A DNA stretch of 64,000 nucleotides, taken from the NCBI GenBank assembly GCA_963706685.1, contig CAVPMY010000016.1:124001-188000 (forward strand). The letters run 5' to 3'. The DNA comes from CADEEN01 sp963706685 (GTDB lineage: Bacteria > Pseudomonadota > Gammaproteobacteria > Burkholderiales > Burkholderiaceae_C). Shown here one piece after another: positions 46,283 through 54,799 of the stretch (its first letter is position 1; each line of letters opens with the position of its first letter). Below the pieces are notes generated by a model. That model did not search any database and was not told the origin of the DNA. It saw only the letters and a program-made list of their open reading frames with translations. Made by a program: the position numbers and the translations under genes.

Positions 46283-46593
46283 TTCTTGTCTCCCGCCGGC
46301 TTCTTCTCTTTCTTCTTGAACATCTCCAGCATGCGCCGCGTCACCAGGAAGCCGCCGAAGATGTTCACCGACGCCAGTGCGACCGCCAGCACGCCCATGC
46401 CCTTGCCGAGCCAGGTTTCGGTGAGCGCCGCGGCGAGCATCGCGCCGACGACGACGATCGCGGAGATGGCGTTGGTCACCGCCATCAGCGGTGTGTGCAG
46501 CGCCGGCGTGACCGTCCAGACGACGTGGTAGCCGACGTAGATGGCCAGCACGAAGATGATCAGGTTGAGGATGGTGGGGGAAACGGCGTCCAT
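46279..46593 (-). CDS. pntAB: NAD(P) transhydrogenase subunit alpha, membrane part (PntAB)
   Basis: A 104-residue protein with three to four membrane helices: LNLIIFVLAIYVGYHVVWTV, PLMAVTNAISAIVVVGAML and GVLAVALASVNIFGGFLVTRRML. It corresponds to the C-terminal part of the E. coli PntA, which is split into two genes in this lineage. The basic tail ends KKKEKKPAGDKK. It is encoded between the soluble alpha part (12-bp gap) and pntB (stop abuts the pntB start), giving pntAA-pntAB-pntB. Confidence 0.95.
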   Translation of the reverse strand: MDAVSPTILNLIIFVLAIYVGYHVVWTVTPALHTPLMAVTNAISAIVVVGAMLAAALTETWLGKGMGVLAVALASVNIFGGFLVTRRMLEMFKKKEKKPAGDKK

Positions 46594-46605
46594 TTGTTGT
46601 TGCTC

Positions 46606-47748
46606 CTAGCTTCGCAGCACGTTGCCGCCCTGCGTGACCATGCACGCGGTGACGATGTCATCGTCGGTCGGAATCGACAAAGCGCCTTCCTTGGTGACGA
46701 TCAGCTTCAGGAAGTCGAGCACGTTGCGTGCGTACAGCGCCGACGAGTCCGTGGCCACCAGCGCCGGCAGGTTGGTCTCGCCGACGATGATCACACCGTG
46801 CTTGACCACCGTCTTGCCGGCCTCGGTGAGCGGGCAGTTGCCGCTGGGATGACCGGACGGCCCTGGCGGGCCGTGTGGCGCGGCCATGTCGACGATCACC
46901 GAGCCCGGTTTCATCGACTTGACCATCTCTTCGGTGATCAGCGTCGGCGCCGCGCGGCCCGGGATCAGCGCCGTCGAGATCACGATGTCAGCCTGCGCGA
47001 CGCGCTTGGCGACTTCGACCTTCTGCCGCTCCAGCCACGAGGGCGGCATCGGCTTGGCGTAGCCGCCGACGCCCTCCGCGGCCTGCTTTTCTTCGGCGGT
47101 CTCGTACGGCACGTCGATGAACTTGCCACCCAGCGATTCGATCTGCTCCTTCACCGACGGCCGCACGTCCGACGCTTCGATCACCGCGCCGAGGCGCTTG
47201 GCCGTGGCTATGGCCTGCAGGCCGGCCACGCCGACGCCGAGGATGACGACCCGAGCGGCCTTGATCGTGCCGGCGGCGGTCATCATCATCGGGAACAGGC
47301 GCTGATATTTGTCGGCGCCGATCATCACTGCCTTGTAGCCGCCGATGTTGGCCTGGCTGCTCAGCACGTCCATGCTCTGCGCGCGCGTCGTGCGCGGCGC
47401 CGCTTCGAGCGCAAAGGCGGTCACGCCGGCGCCGGCCAGGCGCGCCAGGTTGCCCTTGTCGAACGGGTTGAGCATGCCCACCAGCACGGCGCTGGTCTTC
47501 ATCCGAGGCAACTCGTCGAGCGACGGGCTGCGCACCTTCAGGACCAGGTCCGCACCAAAGGCGCCGGCGCGGTCGGTGATCTCCGCGCCCGCGGCTGTGT
47601 AGGCCTGGTCGGTGAAGTGCGCCGCGGTGCCAGCGCCGGATTGCACATGGACCGTGTGGCCCAGTGACTTGAGTTTTTTGGCCGTCTCCGGGGTGACGGC
47701 CACGCGGGTCTCGCCCGGCGCCGTTTCGAGCGGTACGCCGATCAGCAT
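46606..47748 (-). CDS. pntAA: NAD(P) transhydrogenase subunit alpha, NAD-binding part (PntAA)
   Basis: Soluble dI domain of the transhydrogenase, 380 residues. It resembles alanine dehydrogenase: MLIGVPLETAPGETRVAVTPETAKKL, SSQANIGGYKAVMIGA, the NAD-binding VVILGVGVAGLQAIATAKRLGA and EASDVRPSVKEQIESLG. An odd feature is VDMAAPHGPPGPSGHPSGNCPLTE: relatives read roughly AAERGGNCPLTE, so here about nine extra Gly/Pro/His residues sit in that loop. The insertion keeps the frame. First gene of pntAA-AB-B. Confidence 0.95.
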   Translation of the reverse strand: MLIGVPLETAPGETRVAVTPETAKKLKSLGHTVHVQSGAGTAAHFTDQAYTAAGAEITDRAGAFGADLVLKVRSPSLDELPRMKTSAVLVGMLNPFDKGNLARLAGAGVTAFALEAAPRTTRAQSMDVLSSQANIGGYKAVMIGADKYQRLFPMMMTAAGTIKAARVVILGVGVAGLQAIATAKRLGAVIEASDVRPSVKEQIESLGGKFIDVPYETAEEKQAAEGVGGYAKPMPPSWLERQKVEVAKRVAQADIVISTALIPGRAAPTLITEEMVKSMKPGSVIVDMAAPHGPPGPSGHPSGNCPLTEAGKTVVKHGVIIVGETNLPALVATDSSALYARNVLDFLKLIVTKEGALSIPTDDDIVTACMVTQGGNVLRS

Positions 47749-47912
47749 GATGAAGGCCTCCTCACTGTGTTCCTCGCGCGACGTGTTGGCGGCAAGCGCC
47801 TGCAGGGCTTACAGCTTAACCGCCTTGTCGGGGGGATCGGCAACGTGGCATCAGCTGAGTTCGATCTCCATAATTCGCCCGCTGTTGTGAGGGCAGGCAT
47901 TGCGGAGGGGCT

Positions 47913-49229
47913 ATGGGATCGAACGTGCAGATGGTGTTCAGAGGCGAGGTGCTCGATGGTTTCCAGGCCGACGAGGTGCGACGCCGCCTCGCCCAGGCAC
48001 TCAAGCTCGATGACCATCGCGTTGCGCAGTTGTTCTCGGGAACACGCACGGTCCTCAAGCGCTCGGTCGAACCGAATCTCGCGCGTGGCTATGTCGACAA
48101 GCTGGCCCAGCTGGGTGCGCGGGTGCACCTCGAACCCAGCGACGCACCGCCAACGACCGGATTTGCGCCCTTGCCCGAGCTGCCGGAGCTGCCCGCAGCG
48201 CATGTGCCAGCGCCGCCGCCATGGGCTGCACCGCGTCAGTCCTCGCCGCCGGCGACTGCCGCACCTGTGCCCGCCCCGGCGCCGATCCCCGCCGCCAATG
48301 CAGCGCTGACGCTCGAGCCGATCGACGAAGTCACCTGCCCGAACTGCGGCGAACGCCAGTCCAAGCGGCTGTTGTGTCGTCAATGCACGACGGACATTCC
48401 GATGGCCATTGCGGCCAGGGAGGAAGCTCGAGACCAGGCGCGTGCGGCGCGGGTGCAGGCGATGCCGTCGCTGCAGAACCGCCGCAGGGCACTTGCAGAC
48501 GAGGCCAGCGCGGTCGGCATCTTCGGGCTTGGTTTCGAGGGCCGAATGGGGCGCTTGAAGTACGCCACGGCCAATGCAGCGACGATGGCGCTGTTCTACA
48601 TGCCGCTGATCATGGTGCTGCAACGGCCGACGCTGGGACGGCTGGCGTTGCTGGCGATTGCAGGCTTGGCGCTGACCTTCTTCGGCATGCGCCTGGCGGT
48701 GTTGCGCTGCCACGATTGCGACAAGTCCGGCTGGTGGAGCATGCTGCTCTGGTTGCCGACGGTGAACTTCATCGTCACTGTGGTCCTGGCATGCGCCCCA
48801 GGCACCGAGGGCAGCAACGAGTACGGCGAGCCGCCGCCGCCATCGAGTTGGTGGGGCTTCGCGGCGGCCTCGCTGTGCTTTGTGCTGCTCATCGCCTTGA
48901 CCTTCTCGCACCTGGTGCGCGCCTACGAACGTGCCAGTGAATCCAGCGCCGACAACGACGATGCTGCGATGACCTTCGAATACGACCCCCGCGCTGCCAC
49001 GCTGCCCAATCTTCAAGCGCAGGCTGGATTCAACGAGGCCTACTTGCCGGCCAAGGGCCACAAGGCATTCGCCGTGTCGCCTGCAGGGGCCTGGGGCTGG
49101 ACTGGTGGACGCAGCTCGCAGGGCGACGCTGTGCGAGGCGCGTTGCAGGAGTGTGAAGGGCGGCGGCCGGCCTATACGGCGCAATGCGCGCTGGTCAATC
49201 TGGATGGCCTTTGGGCCAGTCCCCGGTGA
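47913..49229 (+). CDS. Multi-domain zinc-ribbon/DUF805 membrane protein
   Basis: A 438-residue mosaic. The N-terminal domain (about 1-75, VFRGEVLDGFQADEVRRRLAQALKLDD) resembles a small ferredoxin-like module seen on other multi-domain membrane proteins. A Pro/Ala linker follows, then a zinc ribbon with CPNCGE and CRQC (about 143-162). Next a DUF805-type membrane region (about 205-345, GRMGRLKYATANAATMALFYMP, RCHDCDKSGWWSML). The C-terminus (about 370-438) has KAFAVSPAGAWGWTGG, ALQECEGRR and YTAQCALVNLDG, like DUF4189-type modules. Function unknown. The start has GGAGGGG upstream. It overlaps the NUDIX gene by GTGA. Confidence 0.8.
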   Translation: MGSNVQMVFRGEVLDGFQADEVRRRLAQALKLDDHRVAQLFSGTRTVLKRSVEPNLARGYVDKLAQLGARVHLEPSDAPPTTGFAPLPELPELPAAHVPAPPPWAAPRQSSPPATAAPVPAPAPIPAANAALTLEPIDEVTCPNCGERQSKRLLCRQCTTDIPMAIAAREEARDQARAARVQAMPSLQNRRRALADEASAVGIFGLGFEGRMGRLKYATANAATMALFYMPLIMVLQRPTLGRLALLAIAGLALTFFGMRLAVLRCHDCDKSGWWSMLLWLPTVNFIVTVVLACAPGTEGSNEYGEPPPPSSWWGFAAASLCFVLLIALTFSHLVRAYERASESSADNDDAAMTFEYDPRAATLPNLQAQAGFNEAYLPAKGHKAFAVSPAGAWGWTGGRSSQGDAVRGALQECEGRRPAYTAQCALVNLDGLWASPR

Positions 49230-49807
49230 GCCGCGACGCCGGCCCTCAGCAACCGTCGCCCGCTGTGCCCGATGGCGGGTCCGCTGGTGCCGACAACCGC
49301 TGGAAGCCCAACGTCACCGTCGCCGCCGTGGTCGAGCACGACGGGCGCTACCTGCTGGTCGAGGAACGCGCGGCCGACGGCCGGTTGGTGCTCAACAACC
49401 CGGCCGGCCACCTCGACCCGGGCGAGTCGCTGATCGGGGCCGTGGTGCGCGAGGTGCTCGAAGAAACGGCCTGCCGCTTCACGCCGACGCACCTGCTGGG
49501 CGTCTACCTTGCACGCTCGGGCGGCCGCGATGCGAGCGAGAGCGGGCCCATCACGTACCTGCGCTTTGCCTTCACCGGCAGCGTCGGCGAGCCCGAGCCG
49601 GGCCGCGCGCTCGACGACGGCATCGTGCGCGCGCTCTGGCTCCTGCCCGCCGAGATCGAGGCCGAGCGCGCCCGCCACCGCAGCCCGTTGCTGCAGCGTT
49701 GTCTGGCCGACCATCGCGCCGGCAGGCGTTATCCGCTCGAGCTGTTGCAGGCCGACGAGTCGGTCTACGCCGCGCTCGCCCTCGATCCGCGGCGCAAAAC
49801 GCCGTGA
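49226..49807 (+). CDS. NUDIX hydrolase (NudJ-like)
   Basis: A 193-residue protein from a GTG that overlaps the preceding stop (GTGA). The NUDIX box is complete: GHLDPGESLIGAVVREVLEETA fits Gx5Ex7REUxEExGU. The layout (WKPNVTVAAVVEHDGRYLLVEE..., LLGVY, DDGIVRALWL) is close to the NudJ phosphatase group, which hydrolyses thiamin pyrophosphate precursors and nucleoside triphosphates. NudJ genes lie directly upstream of mnmA (trmU) in many proteobacteria, as here, which supports the call. In-frame readings further upstream are open but lie inside the previous gene. Confidence 0.9.
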   Translation: MSRDAGPQQPSPAVPDGGSAGADNRWKPNVTVAAVVEHDGRYLLVEERAADGRLVLNNPAGHLDPGESLIGAVVREVLEETACRFTPTHLLGVYLARSGGRDASESGPITYLRFAFTGSVGEPEPGRALDDGIVRALWLLPAEIEAERARHRSPLLQRCLADHRAGRRYPLELLQADESVYAALALDPRRKTP

Positions 49808-49897
49808 GCGCGCCTGCAGTCACCGACGAGGCGCCGCTTCGGCCCGATGATGGCGTTGCAAACCTCGCCATTCGACAGGGCCCCTGTTGCCGGCCGC

Positions 49898-49903
49898 GAT
49901 AAT
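49898..49903 (+). promoter_or_regulatory. -10-like element overlapping the mnmA start region
   Basis: GATAAT ends 6 bp before the mnmA ATG. If used, transcription would begin on or next to the start codon. No well-spaced -35 (nearest TTCGAC is 21 bp upstream). Confidence 0.35.
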
Positions 49904-49909
49904 TGCGCC

Positions 49910-51109
49910 ATGGCCCAGAAGCAGCGCGTCGTCGTCGGTCTGAGCGGCGGTGTGGACTCCGCGGTCAGTGCGTGGCTGCTCAAGCGTCAGGGCTACGACG
50001 TGATCGGCCTGTTCATGAAGAACTGGGAAGATGACGACCGACCCGCAGGGTCGAGTGACGACGGCCCCGAGTACTGCTCGAGCAATGCCGATTTCGTCGA
50101 CGCAGCGGCGGTGGCCGACGTCATCGGCATCGAGATCGAGCATGTCAACTTTGCCGCCGAATACAAGGACCGCGTCTTTGCCGAGTTCCTGCGCGAGTAC
50201 CGGGCCGGCCGCACGCCCAATCCGGATGTGCTGTGCAATGCCGAGATCAAGTTCAGGGCCTTTCTCGATCACGCGATGCGCCTGGGGGCCGCGAAGATCG
50301 CCACCGGCCACTATGCCCGCGTGCGCCGGGTGCCCGCGGATCATTGCACCGGCGATGCCGCGCTGCGCGAGCGCAACGGCACCTTCGAGCTGCTCAAGGG
50401 GCTCGACCCGGCCAAGGACCAGAGCTACTTTCTGCACCGGCTGAACCAGACGCAGCTGTCGCACACGCTGTTTCCGGTCGGCGAGCTGAAGAAGACCGAG
50501 GTGCGCCGCATCGCCGCCGAGATCGGCCTGCCGAACGCGGCCAAGAAAGACTCGACCGGCATCTGCTTCATCGGCGAGCGGCCCTTTCGCGAGTTTCTCA
50601 ACCGCTACCTGAGCCACGCGCCGGGTCTGATCGAAGACGAGCGCGGCAAGCCGCTCGGCAAGCACGTCGGCCTGTCGTTCTACACGCTCGGCCAGCGGCA
50701 GGGGCTGGGTATCGGCGGCATCAAGGGACGCGGCGATGCGCAGGGTGAACATGCGCCCTGGTTCGTCGCGCGCAAGGACCTGGACCGCAATGTGCTGGTC
50801 GTCGTGCAGGGCCACGAGCACCCGGCCTTGCAGTACGCAGCGCTGGTAGCCGACGACGTCAGCTGGACGGCCGGCATGCCGCCGGCGCCCGGCCGCTATG
50901 CCGCCAAGACGCGCTACCGACAGGCCGATGCGGCCTGTCTGCTCAAACTGCAAGACCGCGCTTTTGAGTTGACGTTCGACGACGCGCAATGGGCTGTCAC
51001 GCCCGGGCAGAGCGCGGTGCTCTATGACGGCGATGTCTGCCTGGGCGGCGGCGTGATTGCCTCAGCGCAGCGCATCGGTCGCGCGGCTCGGGCCGAGGCC
51101 ACGCTGTGA
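49910..51109 (+). CDS. mnmA: tRNA-specific 2-thiouridylase MnmA
   Basis: Thiolates U34 of tRNA-Lys, -Glu and -Gln using sulfur relayed by the IscS pathway. 399 residues from ATG 49910 (MAQKQRVVVGLSGGVDS). PP-loop ATP-binding motif GLSGGVDS, catalytic cysteine in NPDVLCNAEIKF and the second in STGICFIGER, and the C-terminal beta-barrel ending SAVLYDGDVCLGGGVI are all present. An upstream ATG at 49847 would add 21 residues. With MnmE at the left edge, the window holds two of the main wobble-uridine modification enzymes. Confidence 0.97.
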   Translation: MAQKQRVVVGLSGGVDSAVSAWLLKRQGYDVIGLFMKNWEDDDRPAGSSDDGPEYCSSNADFVDAAAVADVIGIEIEHVNFAAEYKDRVFAEFLREYRAGRTPNPDVLCNAEIKFRAFLDHAMRLGAAKIATGHYARVRRVPADHCTGDAALRERNGTFELLKGLDPAKDQSYFLHRLNQTQLSHTLFPVGELKKTEVRRIAAEIGLPNAAKKDSTGICFIGERPFREFLNRYLSHAPGLIEDERGKPLGKHVGLSFYTLGQRQGLGIGGIKGRGDAQGEHAPWFVARKDLDRNVLVVVQGHEHPALQYAALVADDVSWTAGMPPAPGRYAAKTRYRQADAACLLKLQDRAFELTFDDAQWAVTPGQSAVLYDGDVCLGGGVIASAQRIGRAARAEATL

Positions 51110-51163
51110 CCGCGGTCGGCTGCGGGCCGGGCGGCGATCCCGGTTCAGGACCCGATGCCGCCG

Positions 51164-52198
51164 TCAGCGCGGCACCAGCACCTTGTCGAGGACGTGGATG
51201 ACGCCGTTGCTGGCGTAGAAATCGACGTCGGTCACATTGCCCGGCGTGGTGGTGGCGTCGGTCAGCGTGGCCAGCACGCTTTGCCCGGCAGAATTGCTCA
51301 GGGGCGGCGTTCGGCCACGCGCGATACGGACCGTCTGACTGTTGTTGAGCGTCGCGAAGTTTGCGCCAGCCGGGAAGCTGTTGTCGCCCAGTTCCTGCCC
51401 CAGCACGTGATAACGCACCACGTTGCTCGCCAGCGCGCTGTTGATGGCATTGTTGGTCGGCACGAACACCGTGTAGGGTCCGGCGCCCTGCAACTCGTCG
51501 CTGAAGCCGGCGGCCGTCACGGCGGCGCTGTAGCCTGAGAACGAGTCGATGTTGGCGCGCAGCATCTGCGACACCGTCAACACGCCGCGCGGCAGCAGCA
51601 CGTCGCTGACGACGTGCAGCACGCTATTGCCGGCCGCGAGGTCAAACTGCTGAACCGTGATCGACGTGCGGCCGATGCCATCCCAAATGGTGAGCTGACC
51701 CCCTTCGGCGATAAAGATGAGCTGCGCCGCAACGCCGCGAAAATCGTACAGCGTGCCAGGCCGTTGCCCGCCCGGTTGGCCAAACGAATCGAGGTCGGCC
51801 GAGTACAGCGACTGCGGCACCACGTGAAAGCCCAGGATGCCGGCCAGTTGATCCACCGTCAGGGCGCCGATCATGCTGCCGGCATCGCCGAAGCCGATGC
51901 GCTGGGCCAGGGCCTCGAAGGCATCATTGGTCGGCGCAAACAGCGTCTGGCTGGCGCCGGCTTGGTCGAGTTGGGCGGTGAGCCCGGCCCGGTTTGCGGC
52001 AGCCAGCAGGTTGCTGAACCTGGACTCCTGTTGCAGGCGCTGCAACAGCGTCGCAGTGCCCGCCGGGGGCGGTGGTGGCGGCGTTGGCGCCGGCGCATCG
52101 TTGCTGTTGCCACCGCCGCCGCAGGCCTTGAGCAGCGTGGCCGCGACGGCGATGCCGCTGGCCTTGAGAAACAGTCGTTTCGCGAACCGGGTCTTCAT
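51164..52198 (-). CDS. FAS1 (fasciclin) domain lipoprotein, two domains
   Basis: A 344-residue secreted protein. N-terminal signal with a lipobox ending in Cys26 (LLKACGG), then an Asn/Pro-rich linker and two fasciclin domains (about 50-195 and 205-340). These are marked by TLFAPTNDAFEAL, VLHVVSDVLLPRG, TVFVPTNNAINSAL and VIHVLDKVLVP. FAS1 domains mediate cell adhesion or surface binding in many bacteria. Very similar in layout to the next gene upstream (52352-53335), indicating a duplication. About 50% of recognisable domain positions match by eye; exact identity not computed. Confidence 0.9.
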   Translation of the reverse strand: MKTRFAKRLFLKASGIAVAATLLKACGGGGNSNDAPAPTPPPPPPAGTATLLQRLQQESRFSNLLAAANRAGLTAQLDQAGASQTLFAPTNDAFEALAQRIGFGDAGSMIGALTVDQLAGILGFHVVPQSLYSADLDSFGQPGGQRPGTLYDFRGVAAQLIFIAEGGQLTIWDGIGRTSITVQQFDLAAGNSVLHVVSDVLLPRGVLTVSQMLRANIDSFSGYSAAVTAAGFSDELQGAGPYTVFVPTNNAINSALASNVVRYHVLGQELGDNSFPAGANFATLNNSQTVRIARGRTPPLSNSAGQSVLATLTDATTTPGNVTDVDFYASNGVIHVLDKVLVPR

Positions 52199-52290
52199 AC
52201 AACGGGCTGCGCCCTCAATGGCGCCAAAGAGTCGAACATGGTCAGGGTCAACCCTACACGAGCGCTGTTGGATGACCGTGTGCAGGTGTA

Positions 52291-52335
52291 CACAGAAACA
52301 GCCCCGGCGGCATGCCGGGCATGCCGCCGGGGCTG
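52291..52335 (-). terminator. Strong terminator after the upstream FAS1 gene
   Basis: A 17-bp perfect stem with a 3-base loop (52299-52335) is followed on the minus strand by TTTCTGTG (52298-52291). It lies 17 bp past the stop of the 52352-53335 gene. The length and perfection of the stem are unusual. It separates the two FAS1 genes into different transcription units. Confidence 0.8.
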
Positions 52336-52351
52336 TTGCGGGTGATGGCCT

Positions 52352-53335
52352 TCAATTGGGCGCAGGCAGCGTAGGCATCAGCACCTTGTTGACGAGGTGA
52401 ACCACACCGTTGCTGGCAATGATGTCGACACCGATGACGCCGCCGTCCGTGGCCGAGGTGTCGTCGATCGTCGCCAGCACCGGCGCCACGCCGGCATTGA
52501 TCGTGAACGGCTGGCCAGCCAGGGTCTGCACCGGCGCGCCGAAGACAAAGGCCGACGACAACACGCGCGCGCCGAGCACGTGGTACTTCAACACGGCGTC
52601 GACCTGATTGCTGGCAAGAGTCGTCAGCACGGGCGATGCCGCCTGGAATGCCTCGTCGGTGGGCGCGAACAGCGTGAGCGGACCGGCGCCGTTGAGCGTG
52701 GTCACCAGCGCCGGGTCGCCGATGGCGCCGGCCAGTGACGAGAAGCGTTCGGGATTGCTGCGCACCGTTTGCAACACGGTCAACAGCCCCGGTGGCAGCA
52801 GCACGCGGTCGATGACATGGAACACGCCATTGTCGTTGGGGACGTCGGCGAGGCCGACGATGCCCACACGCCCGATCGAGTCGGTGACGCGGATGCCGTT
52901 GGTCGTGGTCAGGGCCAGGGTCTGCGTGTTACCGCCTTGCACCAGCGACGTGTCCAGGCTGGCGGAGCCTCCGGCCAGGAGGTCGGCGCTGGTGATCTTG
53001 CCCGGCAGCACGTGATAGAGCAGGATTGCTTGCAGCGTCTCAGGGGGCAGACCGTCCGCCATGGCCTGGATCGTCGGGAAACCCAATTGGCCGGCCAACA
53101 AGGCAAAGGCATCGTTGCTCGGTGCCAACAGCGTCAGATCGGCGTTGGGAGCCCTCAGCGTGTCGGCCAAGCCGGCTTTGGTCACGGCATAGACCAATCC
53201 CGAAAAGCCGCCGCGCGAGGCCACGTCGATCAGCGTGCCGGAGGTCTTGTCGTCGCCACTGTCGTTGCCGCCGCAGGCGCCAACGATCGCACCAGCAAGC
53301 GCGACCGCGGCCATTTTCAAGAACAAGCGTTTCAT
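52352..53335 (-). CDS. FAS1 (fasciclin) domain lipoprotein, two domains
   Basis: 327 residues from ATG 53335 with GGAGA upstream. Signal peptide with lipobox AIVGACGG, then two fasciclin domains: LLAPSNDAFALLAGQL and GVFHVIDRVLLPPG in the first, TLFAPTDEAFQAASPVL and GVVHLVNKVLMP in the second. It is a paralogue of the neighbour at 51164-52198, with the same two-domain design. The start of the mature protein differs (GNDSGDDKTSG, no Pro run). Likely surface-anchored adhesion or matrix proteins. Confidence 0.9.
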   Translation of the reverse strand: MKRLFLKMAAVALAGAIVGACGGNDSGDDKTSGTLIDVASRGGFSGLVYAVTKAGLADTLRAPNADLTLLAPSNDAFALLAGQLGFPTIQAMADGLPPETLQAILLYHVLPGKITSADLLAGGSASLDTSLVQGGNTQTLALTTTNGIRVTDSIGRVGIVGLADVPNDNGVFHVIDRVLLPPGLLTVLQTVRSNPERFSSLAGAIGDPALVTTLNGAGPLTLFAPTDEAFQAASPVLTTLASNQVDAVLKYHVLGARVLSSAFVFGAPVQTLAGQPFTINAGVAPVLATIDDTSATDGGVIGVDIIASNGVVHLVNKVLMPTLPAPN

Positions 53336-53779
53336 CACGGGTCTCCTGGTTTGAATCTGGGCACTGGCATGAATGGCTGGAGAACCGTCAGCACCCCATC
53401 GCAGGCTCACAGTATCGCCTGAGCCGGGCTGTGTCCGTGACAGGCCTGTCAACGTTGGACTCGACAAAGAAGGCCGCGCTTGCTTTCTGCAAGCGAGGCC
53501 TGGGGTCGTCGTTGCGTCAGCGAGGGCTCAACCTGGAACAGCCAGCGATGGGATCGAGCTCCGTGTCGATGACGTGGACACACCATTGCGGTTGAGCCCG
53601 TCCACTGCCGTCATCACAAAGCAAGCAGCGCGCTGTCGGTCGCAAGCTGGGCGGCGGTGCCCGGCTCGTTGCCGTGATCGTCACCGTCGCCGCAAGCACT
53701 TACTATCGTGACAACCGGCCACAAATGAAAACACCCCCCGCTTGGCGGCACGTCGTCCGTGAGCCGGCACGGTCGGCCG
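53336..53779. other. Intergenic region between FAS1 and ssb (444 bp)
   Basis: No gene is supported here. Short open frames on both strands lack ribosome-binding sites and family resemblance. TGTTTTCATTTG is seen on the minus strand near 53731-53742, 38 bp past ssb, without a clean adjoining stem, so I do not call an ssb terminator. Confidence 0.4.
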
Positions 53780-54253
53780 TCAGAACGGGATGTCGTCGTC
53801 CATGTCGTCGAAGCCGGTCGACGACTTCTGCGCCGCGGGCTTGGCGCCGCCTGACAGCGGCGCCGGTCGCGATGCCGGCGCGCCACCGCCGCCCCGCGAG
53901 TCGCCGTCGCCCATGCCTTCGCGGCTGCCGAGCATCTGCATTTCGTAGGCGGTGATCTCGGTGATGAACTTCTCGACGCCGTCCTTGTCGGTGTACTTGC
54001 GCGTCTTCAGGCGCCCCTCGACATAGACCTGCTTGCCCTTGCGCAGGTACTCGCCGGCAATCTCGGCCAGCCGGTCGCGGAACACCACGCGGTGCCACTC
54101 GGTTTCTTCCTGGCGTTCACCGCTGGTCTTGTCCTTCCATTGGCGTGAGGTCGCAACGGTGATGTTGCAGATCGTGCCGCCGTCCGGAAAGGTGCGGACC
54201 TCGGGATCCTTGCCGAGGTTGCCGACGATGATGACTTTGTTGACCGAGGCCAT
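53780..54253 (-). CDS. ssb: Single-stranded DNA-binding protein
   Basis: A 157-residue OB-fold protein. It starts MASVNKVIIVGNLGKDPEVR, then WHRVVFRDRLAEIAGEYLRKGKQVYVEG, a Gly/Ala/Pro-rich linker and the acidic tip DMDDDIPF that binds repair and replication partners. All are canonical features. The linker is moderately long. The upstream neighbours (cupin, DUF805) are unrelated, and ssb is likely an independent unit. Confidence 0.98.
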   Translation of the reverse strand: MASVNKVIIVGNLGKDPEVRTFPDGGTICNITVATSRQWKDKTSGERQEETEWHRVVFRDRLAEIAGEYLRKGKQVYVEGRLKTRKYTDKDGVEKFITEITAYEMQMLGSREGMGDGDSRGGGGAPASRPAPLSGGAKPAAQKSSTGFDDMDDDIPF

Positions 54254-54310
54254 GGGGCGCTCCTGAGAAAGTAAGGCTGAAATGATAGTGGCCGGCCCGC
54301 AGGCCTGCGC

Positions 54311-54799
54311 TCAGGGTTCGCCATCCCAGTAGTCGAGCGCCTGCCCGCGGCGCTGCACCATGCGGTGCTCCGGTGCGAACGTGCCGAGCTTGTCCGAGTC
54401 CGGGTAGCAGCAGACTTCGGGCGTTTCCTGGGTGCTGATCGACAGGTACTTCATCGGCACGCTGCCGCTGTTGATCAGCTGGTGCGGGTACTCGGGGCCG
54501 GGCGGGATGAAGATCACGTCGCCGGCGCGCACCGCCACGTGCTCGCCGGCCACACGCAGCGTGCCCTGGCCTTCGAGGATCACGAACATCTCTTCCTGCG
54601 CCAGGTGGTAGTGGTACGGGCAGGCGATCTTGCCGGGCTCGAGGATGTCGAAGCCCGCGCCGAGCTTGCGCGCCGCGGTGCCGTCGGACAGGCCGCCGGT
54701 GCGCGTGTCGTACAGCGGCGCGCGCTCGAAGCGCTCGAGCTTGACGTCGTCGATGTTGCGCACGAGGCGCGTGCGCAAGGCGGCGGCTGTGTCAATCAT
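54311..54799 (-). CDS. Cupin domain protein
   Basis: 162 residues from ATG 54799, overlapping the stop of the DUF805 gene (ATGA). A single cupin barrel: motif 1 PYHYHLAQEEMFVILEGQG and motif 2 GDVIFIPPGPEYPHQLIN, with the three His and one Glu metal ligands present. Stretches such as LSISTQETPEVCCYPDSDKLG resemble cupins annotated as acting on mannose- or quercetin-like small molecules, but the substrate cannot be stated. Translation upstream of 54799 enters the neighbouring gene's shadow frame. Confidence 0.85.
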   Translation of the reverse strand: MIDTAAALRTRLVRNIDDVKLERFERAPLYDTRTGGLSDGTAARKLGAGFDILEPGKIACPYHYHLAQEEMFVILEGQGTLRVAGEHVAVRAGDVIFIPPGPEYPHQLINSGSVPMKYLSISTQETPEVCCYPDSDKLGTFAPEHRMVQRRGQALDYWDGEP

